Made by a program: the position numbers and the translations under genes. A stretch of DNA of 64,000 bases from Thermincola carboxydiphila (GTDB lineage Bacteria > Bacillota > Thermincolia > Thermincolales > UBA2595). The DNA lies in the NCBI GenBank assembly GCA_016841045.1, contig JAENZX010000013.1, forward strand, positions 25,472 through 89,471. Direction: 5' to 3'. Under the pieces are notes generated by a model. It worked only from the letters and a program-made list of their open reading frames with translations. It ran no database searches and was not told where the DNA came from. How positions within the stretch are numbered: position 1 is the stretch's first letter; every line of letters starts with the position of its first letter. Below are positions 61,520-64,000 of this stretch, piece by piece.

Positions 61520-61546
61520 GTGTCAAGCAGGTACTTGACACTGTTT
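61520..61546 (+). other. Hairpin in the greA leader, possible attenuator
   Basis: GTGTCAAG (61520-61527) pairs perfectly with CTTGACAC (61534-61541), followed by TGTTTT, about 25 bases after the expected transcription start. It could terminate some greA transcripts early. Confidence 0.55.
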
Positions 61547-61630
61547 TAGTTAATAAAAAGTATCAAATTCTTTGTTTATTCATATACTGGACTACAGTAT
61601 TAATCGGACTAAATAAAGGGGAGCGGGAGA

Positions 61631-62107
61631 ATGGGAGAAAAAGAAGTTATATTAACTCTTGATGGCCTCAAGAAACTTGAACAAGAGCTTGAGCATTACA
61701 AGTCTGTTAAGAGAAGAGAAGTCGCGCAGAGAATTAAAGAAGCTATTGAATTCGGTGATATAAGTGAAAACTCCGAATACGAAGATGCAAAGAATGAGCA
61801 AGCAATGATTGAGGGTAGGATTCTAACTCTTGAGAAGATGCTTCGCAATGCTAGAGTAATAGATGAAGGTGAAATTCATACCGATGTCGTTTCTATAGGG
61901 TCTACTATACTGTTAAAAGATTTGGATTTCGGTGATGAAATTGATTACACAATTGTTGGTTCTGCCGAGGCAGATCCTGCGAAGAATAAAATATCCAATG
62001 AATCTCCTGTTGGTAAGGCTGTGCTGGGCCAAAAGACGGGTAGTATTGTAGAGGTTTCTGTACCGGCAGGTTTACTTCGTTATCAGGTATTAAACATAAG
62101 AAAATAA
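61631..62107 (+). CDS. greA: Transcription elongation factor GreA
   Basis: A 158-residue GreA rescuing backtracked RNA polymerase. N-terminal coiled coil with the tip acidic pair region [21 protein letters not shown], then the C-terminal FKBP-like domain ([22 protein letters not shown], split). ATG after GGGGAGCGGG. Own consensus promoter and leader hairpin. Confidence 0.97.
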   Translation: MGEKEVILTLDGLKKLEQELEHYKSVKRREVAQRIKEAIEFGDISENSEYEDAKNEQAMIEGRILTLEKMLRNARVIDEGEIHTDVVSIGSTILLKDLDFGDEIDYTIVGSAEADPAKNKISNESPVGKAVLGQKTGSIVEVSVPAGLLRYQVLNIRK

Positions 62108-62135
62108 TTCCAGAAGAAAATTACGAATATCCCAA

Positions 62136-63652
<1,517 letters not shown>

Positions 63653-63687
63653 TATTCAAAGATATTTTATATTTATTTAGCTGCGGT

Positions 63688-63718
63688 AACAGGGGTGATT
63701 ACCCCTGTTTTATTTTTT
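63688..63718 (+). terminator. Rho-independent terminator after lysS
   Basis: AACAGGGGT pairs perfectly with ACCCCTGTT around GATT, followed by a T-rich run. Confidence 0.92.
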
Positions 63719-63749
63719 AAAAAATTTCTGGATTACCAGGCTGTTTGCC

Positions 63750-63779
63750 TTGACACAAGATGCATGACCATGTTACAAT
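63750..63779 (+). promoter_or_regulatory. Strong sigma-A promoter after lysS
   Basis: TTGACA (63750-63755) and TACAAT (63774-63779) with an 18-base spacer. An 18-bp perfect palindrome AAAGCGCCTAGGCGCTTT (63789-63806) sits at the expected start of the transcript. Confidence 0.8.
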
Positions 63780-63821
63780 AAAATTCCTAAAGCGCCTAGG
63801 CGCTTTTAAGTATTATCCAGC

Positions 63822-64000
63822 AACTACCGGTTGATTTGGATAATAAGAAATGGTAAGATAAGTTTCCGCGGTTGGGCAGCCGACCGAGGAGAAGAAAAAC
63901 AAAAACTACCAATTGACTTTAAAAGAGTGAATGTGGTAGAATGTAATTCCGCGGTTGGGTGACCGACCGAGGGACAAGCAAAACAAAAAATTACCAGTTG
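63822..64000 (+). repeat. Tandem promoter-hairpin repeats, cut by window end
   Basis: Units of about 82-85 bases begin at 63822, 63904 and 63989 (third cut). Each complete unit holds a promoter (TTGATT-17-TAAGAT at 63831-63859; TTGACT-18-TAGAAT at 63913-63942) and then TTCCGCGGTTGGG, a 3-base loop part and CCGACCGAGG, which forms a 7-bp hairpin, followed by an A-rich tail and TACC. The third unit starts with TACCAGTTG. Stacked strong promoters after lysS suggest an rRNA or tRNA operon beyond the window. No gene is seen in 63719-64000. Confidence 0.75.

Overview
The window looks like a chromosomal segment of a Gram-positive, endospore-forming, probably anaerobic member of the Clostridia, Peptococcaceae-like. 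The basis is gene content and order, not a database search. The spine is the conserved Bacillus/Clostridia block ispE - ridA - spoVG - glmU - prs - ctc(rplY) - pth - mfd - spoVT - yabM - mazG(yabN) - hup - rqcP(yabO) - yabP - yabQ - divIC - yabR - spoIIE - yabT - tilS - ftsH, followed by folP-folB-folK, coaX, dusB, greA and lysS. Formate-THF ligase (fhs) with strongly optimised codons suggests one-carbon or Wood-Ljungdahl metabolism. Almost every gene is on the + strand; only an L,D-transpeptidase (500-871) and a PRC-barrel gene (12942-13739) are reversed.

Layout. 1-5 kb: a CheX fragment cut by the window edge, an L,D-transpeptidase, the cyanophycin pair cphB-cphA, and ispE. 5-11.6 kb: a GntR regulator, a nucleotidyltransferase, threonine ammonia-lyase with RidA, then spoVG, glmU and prs, with two sigma-H type promoters. 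11.6-16.2 kb: ypiB, a 261-bp GC-rich imperfect palindrome, the PRC-barrel gene, rplY, pth and two small unknown genes. 16.3-29 kb: mfd, prsA and the yab sporulation/division cluster, with an 11-bp phased array containing DnaA-box-like units in front of a small HTH gene and divIC. 29-36 kb: Ppx/GppA, three unrecognised genes (two paralogous), spoIIE and a YabT-type kinase. 36-43 kb: tilS, ftsH, ndk, an FlK-like thioesterase and fhs. 43-55 kb: HD protein, folPBK, a DUF2520 gene with panBCD, nadABC, birA, a second CheX, coaX. 55-64 kb: dusB, a three-gene locus built around acyl-ACP-reductase-like (AAR-like) enzymes, greA, lysS, and the start of a tandem promoter/hairpin array running off the window.

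How the genes work together: much of the window is housekeeping (cell wall precursors, PRPP, translation quality control, transcription-coupled repair, folate, pantothenate/CoA and NAD synthesis) interleaved with sporulation genes. The most unusual locus is 56480-61446: a class III aminotransferase fused to an AAR-like reductase that keeps the expected acyl-accepting cysteine, a protein of the family annotated as quinate 5-dehydrogenase, and a second AAR-like protein lacking that cysteine. Two exact Spo0A-box cores lie in the gap inside this locus. A reductase plus transaminase would fit conversion of an acyl thioester to an aldehyde and then an amine; this is inference. Other leads are the phased array upstream of divIC, the unknown genes beside spoIIE, the palindromic element and the promoter array after lysS.
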